64,000 nucleotides of DNA from Candidatus Hydrogenedentota bacterium (GTDB lineage Bacteria > Hydrogenedentota > Hydrogenedentia > Hydrogenedentales > JAEUWI01), in assembly GCA_019637335.1 (NCBI GenBank), contig JAHBVV010000004.1, positions 1-64,000 of the forward strand. Reading direction: 5' to 3'. Below, piece after piece: positions 6,572-15,373 of the stretch. The notes beneath the pieces are model-generated. The model was not told the DNA's origin. It did not search any database and was given only the letters and a program-made list of their open reading frames with translations. The position numbers were made by a program, and so were the translations under genes. Each line of letters begins with the position of its first letter. The stretch's first letter is position 1.

Positions 6572-9192
6572 GGTACTTCCTCCGTACGGGTCATGAGAAC
6601 CAGATCGCTCGATACAATGGCGCGAACAAGGCTGGCGTAGGTCCCTCCCTCGCGCCAGGCTTCCTCGTGAATAGCTTCCACCGCCGGCGCGTCCAGGGCG
6701 GCCAGGGGGCGGCCCATCGCGAACTGGGCCAGTTTCCAAGTGATCGTTTTCTTCACGCGATCGCTCTCCGCCAGCAGGTCCATCATCGCGGCGGTTGACG
6801 CGTAGGGGGCGGGCGCCGCCTCGCCGGGAAAAAGAACCTCGCCATCCTGCCGCAGGGCGTTGCCGTGCTCGTCAATCTCGCTGTAGGCCCCGACGCCGTC
6901 GTAGCGCTCCAGCGCATAGGATAGCGGCTCGAAACGGGCGTGGCACCCGCCGCAGGAGCTGCTGGCCACGCGTTCTTCCGCGATGGCCCGCCGGGGCTGG
7001 CCGGGCGCCGGCGGCACGGGCGCGGTGTCGAGGCCGGGCGGCGGATCGTTGACCGCGCCGCGCAGGATGTGGTGCATCACGAAGAGGCCGCGGGTCACGG
7101 TCGAAGCGCCATCGCCGCCCAGCGCCAGGAGGCTGCCCTGCGTAAGCAGTCCGCCGCGCTCCGGTCGGGCGGCGAGGTCGTAACGCGTCAGGCCGTCGCC
7201 CCGGGGCTCCAGCCCGTAATGGGCCGCCAGCCGGGGCGTGGCGAAAGTGACTTTTGCGTTGAACAGGTCGGCGAGCGGTCTCCCCTGAACCCAGGCCACC
7301 TCATCGAAGAAAGCCAGGGTCTCCGCCCGCATGTCCGCGGCGAGCGCCGGATCCCAGTTCGGAAAGCGCTCCGGGCTGGGACGCAGGTGGTCCAGGTGCC
7401 CCAGGTTCAGCCATTCGGCGGCGAATTCGGACGCGCGCGCGCGCGCCCGCGGGTCCGCCAGCATGCGCTCCACCTGGGCATTGCGCGCGCCGCGATCGTG
7501 CAGCGTGCCCGCATCGGCGGCTGCCAGAAGTTCGGCGTCCGGAGGCGCTCCCCAAACGGTATAGCTCAGGCGCGCCGCCAGCTCGAAGCTATCCGCGGGC
7601 CACGGGTAGCCGTCCCCGCGCTGGTGCTCCATGCGGTAGAGAAAACGGGGGGCCTGGAGCATGGCCTCGACGATGTATCGCGCGGCCTCAGGGTGATCGC
7701 CGCCGGCGTCCAGCACCGTGTCCGCGATGCCCCGGTAGCCGCGGACCTCGTCGCCGGTAAGCGGCCCGCGGAGGAGGATTTCGCCCGCCCCCGTGATGAA
7801 GGCGTCGATGGTGGGTGCGCCGAGATCGGACTCTCCGAGTATCCGCCGTAAAAACTGCGAAAAGTCCATTTTCGATACGGCGGCGGTGGCCAGTTCGCTG
7901 AACGCGCTCACGTGGGCCAGATCGACCCCCAGGTTGTAGGCCGTGTTGCTGAACCCGTCCGCGCGCGAATCCGGCGGGAGCAACTCCCCCGCTTCCGCGG
8001 CAATATCGGCGCCGGTTGCGCTCGCGACCGAGGCAATATACTCGCCGGCGGTCAGCCGCCGGATCCAGTTCTGCTCCGCGCCGCCGCCCCGGGAATAGAC
8101 CACCGGATCGATCAGGTCGAGGCTCCAGGCCGCGCCCTCGCCGATCCAGCGCTGGAGCACGGCTTTTTCCTCCGGCGAAAGGGGCGGGCGCCCGTCGGGC
8201 ATGAAATCCCCTTCCACCTCCTTCCACAGCAGGCTTTCGGCGGCGTTGCCAGGCACAATCGTGCCCGGGTCCGCGAACGCGGTGCCGCGGCGCGACAGAT
8301 CGAGCCCGCCTTTGCGCGCGCTGGTATCGTGGCATTCCAGGCAATGCTTCGCCAGGACGGGGGCCACCCGGGTCGCAAAGAACGAGGATTCCGGCCCGGC
8401 GGCGCCTTCGGGCGGCGGGGGCGCGGCGTAATCCGGTCCGGCCTCGAAATTCGCCGCGATTTCATCCGGCGCCAGCGCGCGGCTGTAGATGGCGACCAGG
8501 TGGTAAACGCCACGCCAGCCGCGATCTTTCGACATCTCGTTGCCGAGCGCCAGGTGGTAGCCGGGATCCCAGCCGTGGATGTCCCCTCCGATAGAGCCGC
8601 TCCCCCGTTCTTCGCCATTGACGTAGATGCGCGCCCGCCCGTCGCGGTCCCGCGTGTACACCACGTGGGACAGGGCCGCTTCCGCCGCGCCATCCTCGGA
8701 ACGGTGCGACGGAATCCCGTTGCCGTTGGTTTCGGAGGTCCGCAGGCGCACATCATAGCGCGCGCCGTCCTGGCCCAGCGTAACATTCCGCGCCGAAGAG
8801 CCGCCGGAGACCGTTACGATGCGCGCGGGGCCTTGCTGGTCAATCGCCGCGGGCTCGACCCAGGCCTCGATGGAAATCTCACCGCCGCGCCGCGCCAGCT
8901 CGACCACCTTGACCGGCAGCTTCTCGGTGCGGATGAGCGTTGCGCCATGGACCTCCAGCGCGCCTCCCGCCCAGCGGACCGCCTCCGGATCCTGAATGCG
9001 CAGGTCCGCCGGGCGTCCGACCCCCGCGCGATCATGGATTTGTTCGCCTCCCCCCTCCTGAAAGTCATAGAGTACGAGCAGGCCGCGCTGCGCGCGCATG
9101 GATTCGGCCGCGGCGCCGGCGGCGGCCAGCCACACGCACAACACGAGCGCGCAACCCCCGTGGCCCGCAAATCGGTACAGAAGCCTGGCCAT
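6568..9192 (-). CDS. Planctomycete-type cytochrome-like protein (LamG, DUF1587-1592-1588-1585)
   Basis: An 874-residue secreted protein. Order: signal peptide (1-30), a concanavalin/LamG-like sugar-binding domain (about 36-250), a PSCyt1-type segment with haem-like CLECH near 284-288, then the DUF1587, DUF1595, DUF1592, DUF1588 and DUF1585 series; a second CxxCH, CGGCH, lies in the DUF1588 part. The architecture is typical of PVC bacteria and relatives. The second gene of the pair, DUF1552, begins inside its stop codon. ATG at 9192 is preferred over TTG at 9195; GAGGT lies about 12 bases upstream. Electron transfer coupled to extracellular carbohydrate oxidation is a guess. Confidence 0.85.
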   Translation of the reverse strand: MARLLYRFAGHGGCALVLCVWLAAAGAAAESMRAQRGLLVLYDFQEGGGEQIHDRAGVGRPADLRIQDPEAVRWAGGALEVHGATLIRTEKLPVKVVELARRGGEISIEAWVEPAAIDQQGPARIVTVSGGSSARNVTLGQDGARYDVRLRTSETNGNGIPSHRSEDGAAEAALSHVVYTRDRDGRARIYVNGEERGSGSIGGDIHGWDPGYHLALGNEMSKDRGWRGVYHLVAIYSRALAPDEIAANFEAGPDYAAPPPPEGAAGPESSFFATRVAPVLAKHCLECHDTSARKGGLDLSRRGTAFADPGTIVPGNAAESLLWKEVEGDFMPDGRPPLSPEEKAVLQRWIGEGAAWSLDLIDPVVYSRGGGAEQNWIRRLTAGEYIASVASATGADIAAEAGELLPPDSRADGFSNTAYNLGVDLAHVSAFSELATAAVSKMDFSQFLRRILGESDLGAPTIDAFITGAGEILLRGPLTGDEVRGYRGIADTVLDAGGDHPEAARYIVEAMLQAPRFLYRMEHQRGDGYPWPADSFELAARLSYTVWGAPPDAELLAAADAGTLHDRGARNAQVERMLADPRARARASEFAAEWLNLGHLDHLRPSPERFPNWDPALAADMRAETLAFFDEVAWVQGRPLADLFNAKVTFATPRLAAHYGLEPRGDGLTRYDLAARPERGGLLTQGSLLALGGDGASTVTRGLFVMHHILRGAVNDPPPGLDTAPVPPAPGQPRRAIAEERVASSSCGGCHARFEPLSYALERYDGVGAYSEIDEHGNALRQDGEVLFPGEAAPAPYASTAAMMDLLAESDRVKKTITWKLAQFAMGRPLAALDAPAVEAIHEEAWREGGTYASLVRAIVSSDLVLMTRTEEVP

Positions 9193-9408
9193 CAATAGGA
9201 GTACCTCGGCGCGGCGCCGAAACGCCTCGCAACACCTGCATAGCCCATGTGACTCGGCCTGCGCCCGTATGGACGGTGGTCGAATTAAATGCCCCCGGAG
9301 GCGGCCATATGCCGGGCCGACCCCGCAGTAACTCTAACCCCGATGATAGAAGGCGAAGCCGCGAAAATCAAGAAACCCTGGAACCGCGCTGCGTGTTCTG
9401 CCGCTGCC

Positions 9409-10191
9409 CTATTTCGCGGTGTAGCCGCCGTCGATGGGGATGTTGGCGCCGGTGAGGTAGGCGGAGGCGTCGCTGGCGAGGTAGACGATGCTGCCCTTGA
9501 GGTCCGTGCTGTTGGCCATGCGTCCGAGACAGGTTTTTTCGCTGTAGCGGCGGACGAAGGACTCGGGGTGATCGGGGGTCTGGAATCCGCCCGGAGAGAG
9601 GCAATTGCAGCGGATGTTGTAGCGGCCGTAGTAGCTGGCGAGGAACATCGTGTAGGTGATCATGCCGCCCTTGTGGAAAAAGTAGTCGGGGTGCCAGCCG
9701 TGCATGTCGGTGCCGGCGTAGTTGGCGGGTTCCGGGCCAACCATGCCTTTCATGGAGCCGATGTTGATGATGGATCCGCGCTGGTTCCGGATCATGACTT
9801 CGCCAACGGCGCGCGTGAGGAGAAAGAGGCCGGTGGCGTTGACGCGCATGCTCAGGTCGAAGTTGGCGCCGGTGTCCTCGTAGTTGGCGACGGGCCGGAG
9901 CACCGCGTTGTTGACGAGGATGTCGATATTGGGGCGCTCGGCGGCGACCGCGTCGCGCAGGGCGAGGATGCTGGCTTCGTCGCCCTGGTCGAACTGGCGG
10001 GGGTGAATGGTGAGGCCCTGGGCCGCGTATTCCCCGGCGAGTTCTTCGAGCGCGGCGATGTTGCGCGCGGCGACGTAGGTGTGGGCGCCCGCCTCGGCGA
10101 GGGCCTGGACGATCTGGCGGCCATAGAGGCCCGCGCCTCCGGTGACGAGGGCGGTCTTTCCGGCGAGGGAGAAGGATTCGAGTACGTTCAT
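9409..10191 (-). CDS. SDR-family NAD(P)-dependent oxidoreductase
   Basis: A 260-residue classical short-chain dehydrogenase. TGGAGLYG at 17-24 is the dinucleotide-binding glycine motif, NNAVL at 94-98 is the structural NNAG variant, and S146, Y170 and K174 (YFFHK) form the catalytic set. The C-terminus PIDGGYTAK is typical. Substrate is unknown; gluconate or similar sugar-acid dehydrogenases are the nearest style. The start chosen is the ATG at 10191; sequence upstream of it in the same frame is translated heptamer repeat and is not protein. No ribosome site is seen because the repeat array ends five bases before the start codon. Confidence 0.85.
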   Translation of the reverse strand: MNVLESFSLAGKTALVTGGAGLYGRQIVQALAEAGAHTYVAARNIAALEELAGEYAAQGLTIHPRQFDQGDEASILALRDAVAAERPNIDILVNNAVLRPVANYEDTGANFDLSMRVNATGLFLLTRAVGEVMIRNQRGSIINIGSMKGMVGPEPANYAGTDMHGWHPDYFFHKGGMITYTMFLASYYGRYNIRCNCLSPGGFQTPDHPESFVRRYSEKTCLGRMANSTDLKGSIVYLASDASAYLTGANIPIDGGYTAK

Positions 10192-10196
10192 GATCT

Positions 10197-10357
10197 CAGT
10201 TGGCAGTTGGCAGTTGGCAGTTGGCAGTTGACAGTTGGCAGTTGGCAGTTGACAGTTGACAGTTGACAGTTGACAGTTGACAGTTGACAGTTGATAGTTG
10301 ATAGTTGATAGTTGATAGTTGATAGTTGATAGTTGGCAGTTGGCAGTTGGTAGTTGA
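10197..10357. repeat. Heptamer tandem array, 23 units of YAGTTGR
   Basis: Units of seven bases (CAGTTGG, CAGTTGA, TAGTTGA) run without interruption or phase change from 10197 to 10357. Variants are grouped in blocks, as expected from slippage and local homogenisation. The array fills the leader immediately before the SDR start codon at 10191. It resembles the short heptameric tandem repeats long known in cyanobacteria. Related arrays are at 18158 and 40856. Confidence 0.97.
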
Positions 10358-10397
10358 TTGGTGGCCTGTTGAATCGTGTGGTCGGGGTCAGGCTGAA

Positions 10398-12941
10398 TTA
10401 GTTCCAGGTGATGCTCCGGGTGATTTTCCAGGCGCCGTCGCGGGGCTGGAGTTCGAGGTTGAGCCAGGCCGTGCCGAAGCTGCCGCGCAGGGTGATGTCG
10501 CTGGTGCGGGCCGTACCGTCCTTCTCGGTGATCGTGCCGTCCCACTCAATGGTAAGGCTGGCCAGCGCGCCGTTGTCCTTGGCGTTGCGCAGGAACTGTT
10601 CGAGGCGGCGCTTATCAATGCCGTCGTTGCCCGAGAAGTCGTCGGCGTAGCAATTCATCAGCGCCTCGATCTGGGCGCCCTGGAGCGCCTCCTTCCATTC
10701 CGCCACGCGGGCCGCGGCGTCACCCCCGCCGCCTCCGGGATACGCAAGTTCCACGCGGGATTCGATGTGCTTCGCGAGATCCTCCGGCAACCACCAGGTG
10801 GGCTTGAGAATGCGCTTGCTGAAGAGCTTCTCGGCCTGATCGGCGTAGTGCGGGGACTCGGGCCGGTCGCTCTGGCCAATGGGCGGCTGGGTCCAGCTCT
10901 GGATCGGCTTGGACAGGTGGATGATCTGCGTGGAGGTCTGGCCGCCGCGGCCCATGCGCATGTGGTTCTCGTCCGGCCCGCCGTAACTCACGTTACGGAG
11001 CGTGGTGATGCCGAGTTCCTCTCCCCCGCCGCCGCCGGACGGCCAGGACTGGCCGTCGCGCCCGACGCGGAAGACCTCGCCCCAGGGCACGTCGATGGTG
11101 TGGAAGTCGCGGCGCATCTGGGCCATGGCGCGCGCGAATGCGTCCACGGCGGCATACCGTTGGTCGCGCGAAAGGGCTGGGGTCTCATAGGCTTCGCCGG
11201 AGACGACCTTATAGTACTGATCGATGATGATCCGGGCCTGGCGAATCGTATCCTCGCCGTAGTCCGCCTCCAGCTGCTTGCGCCAGTAGTAGTACTTCAG
11301 CGCGCCCGTGGAATAACGCGCTTCCTGGAGGTCCCACGCGAGCAGGTCTTCCATGCCGCGCTTGTAGTCCGCGTTGGAGGAAAAGCGTTCGCCGAATTCG
11401 GCATGGGCCACGCGCAGGAGGTTCACCCAGCGGTCCGCGCCGTAGGGCTGCACATCCACCGCGTAGGCGAGGGCTTCCTCGACCGTAACGGAGCCGTCGT
11501 TGTGCAGCAATTCCACGGCGCGCGCGCCGCGCTGATTCGTCCAGCCGCCGAGGGGGCCATAGCCCCGGTCGCTGAAGAGGTAGGGCTTGTACTTCTCCGG
11601 CTGGAACGGGCTGTCCATCATCATGGCGTCCGGCGGGATGTTGCAATTCTGCATGTAGCCCTGGGGCGGATTGAGGACTTGCAGGTGGTCGTCCGCATCG
11701 TGGATGCCCTGCCATTCCGTGGCCGAGGTGGAGCCGTCCACCGGGCGGGACCAGTCGTAGCCATCGGGGCGGACCGGCACCCGGCCGCTGCGCTGGTAGT
11801 AGATGTTGCCGGCGGTATCGGCCACCATGACGTTCTGCGGGAACATGGTCCCGGTTTTCATGGCCGCAACGGCGCCGGTGTAGTCCGTGGCGAAATTCAG
11901 ATGATACCAGGCCTCATTGCCCTTGACAATATCGGCGTAGGACGTTTTCAGCGCGTAGGCCTTGTCCTCGGTCATCGCGACCACCGGGCCATAGTGGGAG
12001 CCGTAAAGCGTCTGGGTGACCGGGCCGGCGTCCTTGACGTCGATAGTGACTTCGCGGGTCGTAATATCTTTCCACGCGCCGTCGTACTGATACTGCATGG
12101 GGTTGTCGGGATTCAGCTTGAGTTCGTAGATATCCGCCGTATCGGGCGCGCCGGTGGTCATGGCCCACGCGAGGTTCGCGTTGTGGCCGAGGCCGATGTA
12201 GGGCGTGCCGGCCAGGTTGAAGCCGCTACCGTGGAGGTCGCCCGCGTGAATGCGGAATTCCCAGAAGCGCGACGGGCCAAACCAGGCGAGGTGCGGGTCG
12301 ATGTAGAGAAGGGCGTTGCCGCTGGCGCTGCGGCTGGGCGCGACGGCGAACTGGTTGGAGCCGCGGCGCGCACGATCGAAGCCGGGTTCGATGCCGGCGC
12401 GCTTGAGGTCGCCAAAGCCGTCGTCAATCGACCACGAATAGAGAAAGAGGCGACCGAACGCGATGACCATCGGGACATCCACCGCGCGATCCCCCCACCA
12501 CGCGGGCCGGTCCTGCGGGTGCGCGGCGTAAAAGGCGTTTACCCCATCCACGTAGGCCTGCATGTGGCTGCGCACTTCGGGAAGAAGCGTGTCCAACTCG
12601 CGCTGAGCGACGCCGTAGTGGTCCCACATGCGTGCGAGCACGTCGCCCTGGACGCCGCCTTCGCCGCTGAACCGCGCGCTTTCGCCCATGCCGCGGGCCA
12701 GGTTCTTGAGAAGCTCTTCGGGGCGATCCTCGGCCTGGGCCCAGCCCATCGCGAACATGCCGGCCTCGACTGTGGGCGCGTAGATGTGCGGTATCCCCCA
12801 CGTGTCGCGGTAGACGACGGTCTTGCCCTCATCGTCCCCGGCGCCCGGCAAATTCTGGGCGGGGGCCACGGTGGTGGCCAGCGCGATGAAGCAACTTGCG
12901 AGGACTATCCGAAAGGTTGCGCCCAACAGAAACCTGATCAC
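10398..12941 (-). CDS. Penicillin acylase-family N-terminal nucleophile hydrolase
   Basis: An 847-residue secreted precursor: signal peptide (about 1-29), alpha chain, then RRGSNQFAV with the likely autocatalytic and catalytic Ser195, and a beta chain of about 650 residues. GSN-type nucleophile context and TWGIPHIYA near the N-terminus are family hallmarks. Members cleave amide bonds of beta-lactams, acyl-homoserine lactones or other N-acyl compounds in the periplasm. The last ~110 residues extend beyond the usual core and look like a SnoaL/NTF2-type domain. GTG at 12941 with GGAGAG eight bases upstream is chosen. A strong promoter and palindromic operator lie upstream. Substrate cannot be told. 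Confidence 0.88.
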   Translation of the reverse strand: MIRFLLGATFRIVLASCFIALATTVAPAQNLPGAGDDEGKTVVYRDTWGIPHIYAPTVEAGMFAMGWAQAEDRPEELLKNLARGMGESARFSGEGGVQGDVLARMWDHYGVAQRELDTLLPEVRSHMQAYVDGVNAFYAAHPQDRPAWWGDRAVDVPMVIAFGRLFLYSWSIDDGFGDLKRAGIEPGFDRARRGSNQFAVAPSRSASGNALLYIDPHLAWFGPSRFWEFRIHAGDLHGSGFNLAGTPYIGLGHNANLAWAMTTGAPDTADIYELKLNPDNPMQYQYDGAWKDITTREVTIDVKDAGPVTQTLYGSHYGPVVAMTEDKAYALKTSYADIVKGNEAWYHLNFATDYTGAVAAMKTGTMFPQNVMVADTAGNIYYQRSGRVPVRPDGYDWSRPVDGSTSATEWQGIHDADDHLQVLNPPQGYMQNCNIPPDAMMMDSPFQPEKYKPYLFSDRGYGPLGGWTNQRGARAVELLHNDGSVTVEEALAYAVDVQPYGADRWVNLLRVAHAEFGERFSSNADYKRGMEDLLAWDLQEARYSTGALKYYYWRKQLEADYGEDTIRQARIIIDQYYKVVSGEAYETPALSRDQRYAAVDAFARAMAQMRRDFHTIDVPWGEVFRVGRDGQSWPSGGGGGEELGITTLRNVSYGGPDENHMRMGRGGQTSTQIIHLSKPIQSWTQPPIGQSDRPESPHYADQAEKLFSKRILKPTWWLPEDLAKHIESRVELAYPGGGGGDAAARVAEWKEALQGAQIEALMNCYADDFSGNDGIDKRRLEQFLRNAKDNGALASLTIEWDGTITEKDGTARTSDITLRGSFGTAWLNLELQPRDGAWKITRSITWN

Positions 12942-13016
12942 GATGCGCTCTCCAGGGGTCACTGCGTCGCCCGGCGCGCCGGAGGTGACCAGCCCCGGGG
13001 CGCGGCGTTCAATACT

Positions 13017-13070
13017 GGGTATACCGACCGGTATACCCGCCAGTTTAGTGAGGGGAATCGCGGAAGTCAA
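13017..13070 (-). promoter_or_regulatory. Promoter and palindromic operator of the acylase gene
   Basis: Leftward promoter TTGACT (13065-13070), 17-base spacer, TAAACT (13042-13047). Just downstream, GGGTATACCG (13017-13026) and CGGTATACCC (13029-13038) form a perfect 10+10 inverted repeat with a two-base centre, covering the expected transcription start. Size and symmetry suit a TetR-type repressor; none is encoded nearby. Confidence 0.7.
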
Positions 13071-13086
13071 TCGCGGGAAACAATAA

Positions 13087-13116
13087 CGGCCCGCCGGACT
13101 GGAATCCGGCGGGCCG
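13087..13116 (-). terminator. Rho-independent terminator after flagellin
   Basis: A perfect 12-bp stem (13087-13098 with 13105-13116) and a 6-base loop, followed in the leftward direction by a T-rich run TTATTGTTT. It begins 24 bases beyond the flagellin stop codon. Confidence 0.85.
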
Positions 13117-13139
13117 ATTGAAGGCAAGGTGCGGCGCGA

Positions 13140-13946
13140 TCAGTTCCCGAGGAGTCGCAGCGCCGATTGAGGGGTGACGTTGGCCTGGGCGAGGGTCCCG
13201 ATGGCGCCCCGCAGGAGCAGCTGATTGCGGGTCTGCTCAATGGAGGCGCGGGCCAGGTCGAGGTCGCGAATACTGGACTCGGCCTCCCGCTGGTTCACGA
13301 CCGCAATTTCGCGCTGGTTGATGGCGCTTTCGAAGCGGTTCTGCTGGGCGCCGATCGTGGCGCGGTTGTTCGTTATGGAGGTCAGGGCGGTGTCGGCGGC
13401 CCCCAGGGCGGCCTGCGCGCCGGCGGCTGTGCTGATGTCCAGCCCGTCGAGGCCCAGGGCCTGCGTGTTGGACTGCTGGATGTTGATCTCGTTGCCGCCT
13501 TCAGTCCCCAGGTTGATGTTGGTGTCCTGGTCGAGCAGGTTCTGGCCGTTGAATTCGGTGTCGGAGGCGACGCTGTTGATCTGTTCCAGCAGCTGCTGGG
13601 CTTCCTGGTTCAGGGCGGCGCGGTTCTCGTCGCTGAGCGTGCCATTCTGGGCCTGGACGGCGAGCTCGCGGATCCGCTGGACGGCGTCCTGCTGCACGGA
13701 AAGCCCGCCCTCGGCGGTCTGGGTCACATTGATGCCGGTCTGGAGATTGTTGATTTCGGCCTGGCCCTGGCGGATCTGGGTATTAAAGCGCTCGGCTATG
13801 GCCAAGCCGGCCGCGTCATCGGCGGCCCGGTTGATGCGGCGCTGCGTGGCCAGTTGCGCGAGAATGTTGGAAAGGGCGCGATCAGCGCGGCGCGCCTGCC
13901 CCGCGCCCTGAATGGCCGGGAGGTTGGTATTGATGTTCAATCCCAT
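13140..13946 (-). CDS. Flagellin, short form
   Basis: A 268-residue flagellin with only the conserved D0/D1 helices: the N-terminal MGLNINTNLPAI and INRAADDAAGLAIAERF and the C-terminal ANVTPQSALRLLGN match the family, and the variable surface domains are nearly absent. It should polymerise into the filament after type III export. GGAGGT lies ten bases before the ATG. Its own promoter (14007-14035) and terminator (13087-13116) make it a single-gene unit; no other flagellar gene is in the window. No sigma-28 promoter is evident. Confidence 0.95.
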   Translation of the reverse strand: MGLNINTNLPAIQGAGQARRADRALSNILAQLATQRRINRAADDAAGLAIAERFNTQIRQGQAEINNLQTGINVTQTAEGGLSVQQDAVQRIRELAVQAQNGTLSDENRAALNQEAQQLLEQINSVASDTEFNGQNLLDQDTNINLGTEGGNEINIQQSNTQALGLDGLDISTAAGAQAALGAADTALTSITNNRATIGAQQNRFESAINQREIAVVNQREAESSIRDLDLARASIEQTRNQLLLRGAIGTLAQANVTPQSALRLLGN

Positions 13947-13967
13947 GTGGCCTTACCTCCTGGGTTT

Positions 13968-13993
13968 CGCGCGCCCTATCCCTGGGGCGCGCG
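13968..13993 (-). promoter_or_regulatory. 5'-leader hairpin just upstream of the flagellin ribosome site
   Basis: A perfect 9-bp GC stem (CGCGCGCCC, 13968-13976, with 13985-13993) and 8-base loop sit between the promoter and the AGGAGG (13956-13961). Such a stem may protect the mRNA or be a site for translational control. Function is inferred from position only. Confidence 0.45.
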
Positions 13994-14006
13994 GCTTCAC
14001 AGGGAA

Positions 14007-14035
14007 ATGATACCACAAGATCGAAACGGGGCCAA
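14007..14035 (-). promoter_or_regulatory. Sigma-70-like promoter of flagellin
   Basis: Leftward TTGGCC (14030-14035), 17-base spacer, TATCAT (14007-14012), about 60 bases ahead of the flagellin start. Confidence 0.5.
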
Positions 14036-14061
14036 GCGCGGCCATATTGAGAAGGGCGCCT

Positions 14062-14129
14062 GTTGGAGCGCTGGCCATTCGCCCGCAGCGAAACCCTGAC
14101 CTTGACGGCAGAGATGCCGGCGCTCCAAC
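14062..14129. repeat. Dispersed element with imperfect terminal inverted repeats, copy 1
   Basis: GTTGGAGCGCTGGC (14062-14075) faces GCCGGCGCTCCAAC (14116-14129), one mismatch in 14. Sequence similar to the copy at 44744 continues on both sides, to about 14222, including TCGACTCA and CGGGTTTAC blocks. The element lies between two gene starts and encodes nothing; it looks like a REP- or MITE-type repeat. Confidence 0.75.
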
Positions 14130-14258
14130 ACGCTCACTTTCATTTGTTCGAGGCTCCAAATCGACTCAGGTTCACGCCCATATACCGCGCTCGGGTTTAC
14201 GTGCGATTCCCCTGTTCGGCGGGGCGGGCTCAGGGAGCGGCGCGTTGACCGGTTCCGC

Positions 14259-15209
14259 CTACATATGGAGCAGGACCTTCATCACATCGGGATCGGCGGC
14301 GCGCTGGAGGGCCTTGTCGGCGTCGCTGAGGGCGAAGGATTCCGAGATGAGGGGCTGCACCCCGACATTTCCGAGGCTGAGGGCTTCGAGCGCGGGGCGG
14401 AAGGGGCCGCAACGGGACCCGAGGATGGTCACCTCGTTGACCACCGGGCTGCTCAGCTCCAGGGCGGTCGGGTGGGCCACGGTGGTTTTCAGGACGACCG
14501 TGCCCTCCGGGCGGACCAGCTCCAACGCTCGGGCGAAGCCGAGGTGCGAGCCGGTCGCCTCGACGACGACATCGGCTCCGCGCACGAGGGGTTCGTCGAC
14601 CAGGGCGGTGCGTATGCCGAGGTTGTTCAGCAGGGCCAGTTTCCAGGCGTGCTTGCCGACACATACGAGGTTCTTGCTGTGCAGCCACAGCACCTGGGCG
14701 ATCAGCTGGCCGAGTTTACCGTCGCCCAGCACGATGATGCGGTCGCCGTCATTCAGCAGGACCTGCTCGGTAATGCGGAATGCGGCCGCCACGGGCTCGG
14801 CGAACACGGCGACATCGTCGCGCACGGAAGCGGGCGCGAGGTGGAGATTTTCTTCGGGGAGGGTGAGGTATTCCGCGAAGGCGCCGTCGCGCCCCTGGAT
14901 GCCGAGGACCGTCCGGTTCAGGCAGTGATGGGGCATTTCCATCTGGCAGTAGTGGCACTGGTGGCAGACGCAGTTGATCTCCCCCACCACGCGCTTCCCG
15001 AGGAGGTGGGGGTTCTCCGCCTGCTGCACGACGCCGACGAACTCGTGGCCCAGTACGCCGGAGAAATTCATGTACCCGCGCGCCAGCTCGAGATCCGTGT
15101 TGCATATTCCCGCCGTAAGCACCTTCACGAGGGCTTCACCCGGCCCGGGCTGCGGGTCGGGGACTTCCTTGACGCGTACGGATCCGTTTGCCAACACGAG
15201 TGCGCGCAT
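14259..15209 (-). CDS. Zinc-dependent medium-chain dehydrogenase
   Basis: A 316-residue MDR-family alcohol/polyol dehydrogenase. C36 and H55-E56 are catalytic-zinc residues; C82, C85, C88 and C96 have the classic C-x2-C-x2-C-x7-C structural-zinc spacing. The cofactor-binding LGDGKLGQ motif lies near residues 160-168. Likely oxidises a sugar alcohol or related substrate with NAD(P). ATG at 15209 has AAGGAG five bases upstream; the longer frame to 15245 lacks such a site. It is divergent from the GH99-like gene. Confidence 0.87.
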   Translation of the reverse strand: MRALVLANGSVRVKEVPDPQPGPGEALVKVLTAGICNTDLELARGYMNFSGVLGHEFVGVVQQAENPHLLGKRVVGEINCVCHQCHYCQMEMPHHCLNRTVLGIQGRDGAFAEYLTLPEENLHLAPASVRDDVAVFAEPVAAAFRITEQVLLNDGDRIIVLGDGKLGQLIAQVLWLHSKNLVCVGKHAWKLALLNNLGIRTALVDEPLVRGADVVVEATGSHLGFARALELVRPEGTVVLKTTVAHPTALELSSPVVNEVTILGSRCGPFRPALEALSLGNVGVQPLISESFALSDADKALQRAADPDVMKVLLHM

Positions 15210-15373
15210 AGATTCTCCTTGTGGGTGACGCTTATTACTTCCCAACGGTTGCCCGTGCTATTCAACACCACAGGCGGTCGAGATTCAAGTTGCACTGGCC
15301 CGAGCCGTCTCCTGTGGCGTATGATCGCGGCGTAAAACTCGCGCGGATTTGTGCGCGAATCGGGAGAACCACC

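Noticed and set aside
12942-13127. A longer N-terminus for the acylase
   Set aside because: It would include the promoter, operator and flagellin terminator, and would bury the signal peptide; GTG at 12941 has a good ribosome site.
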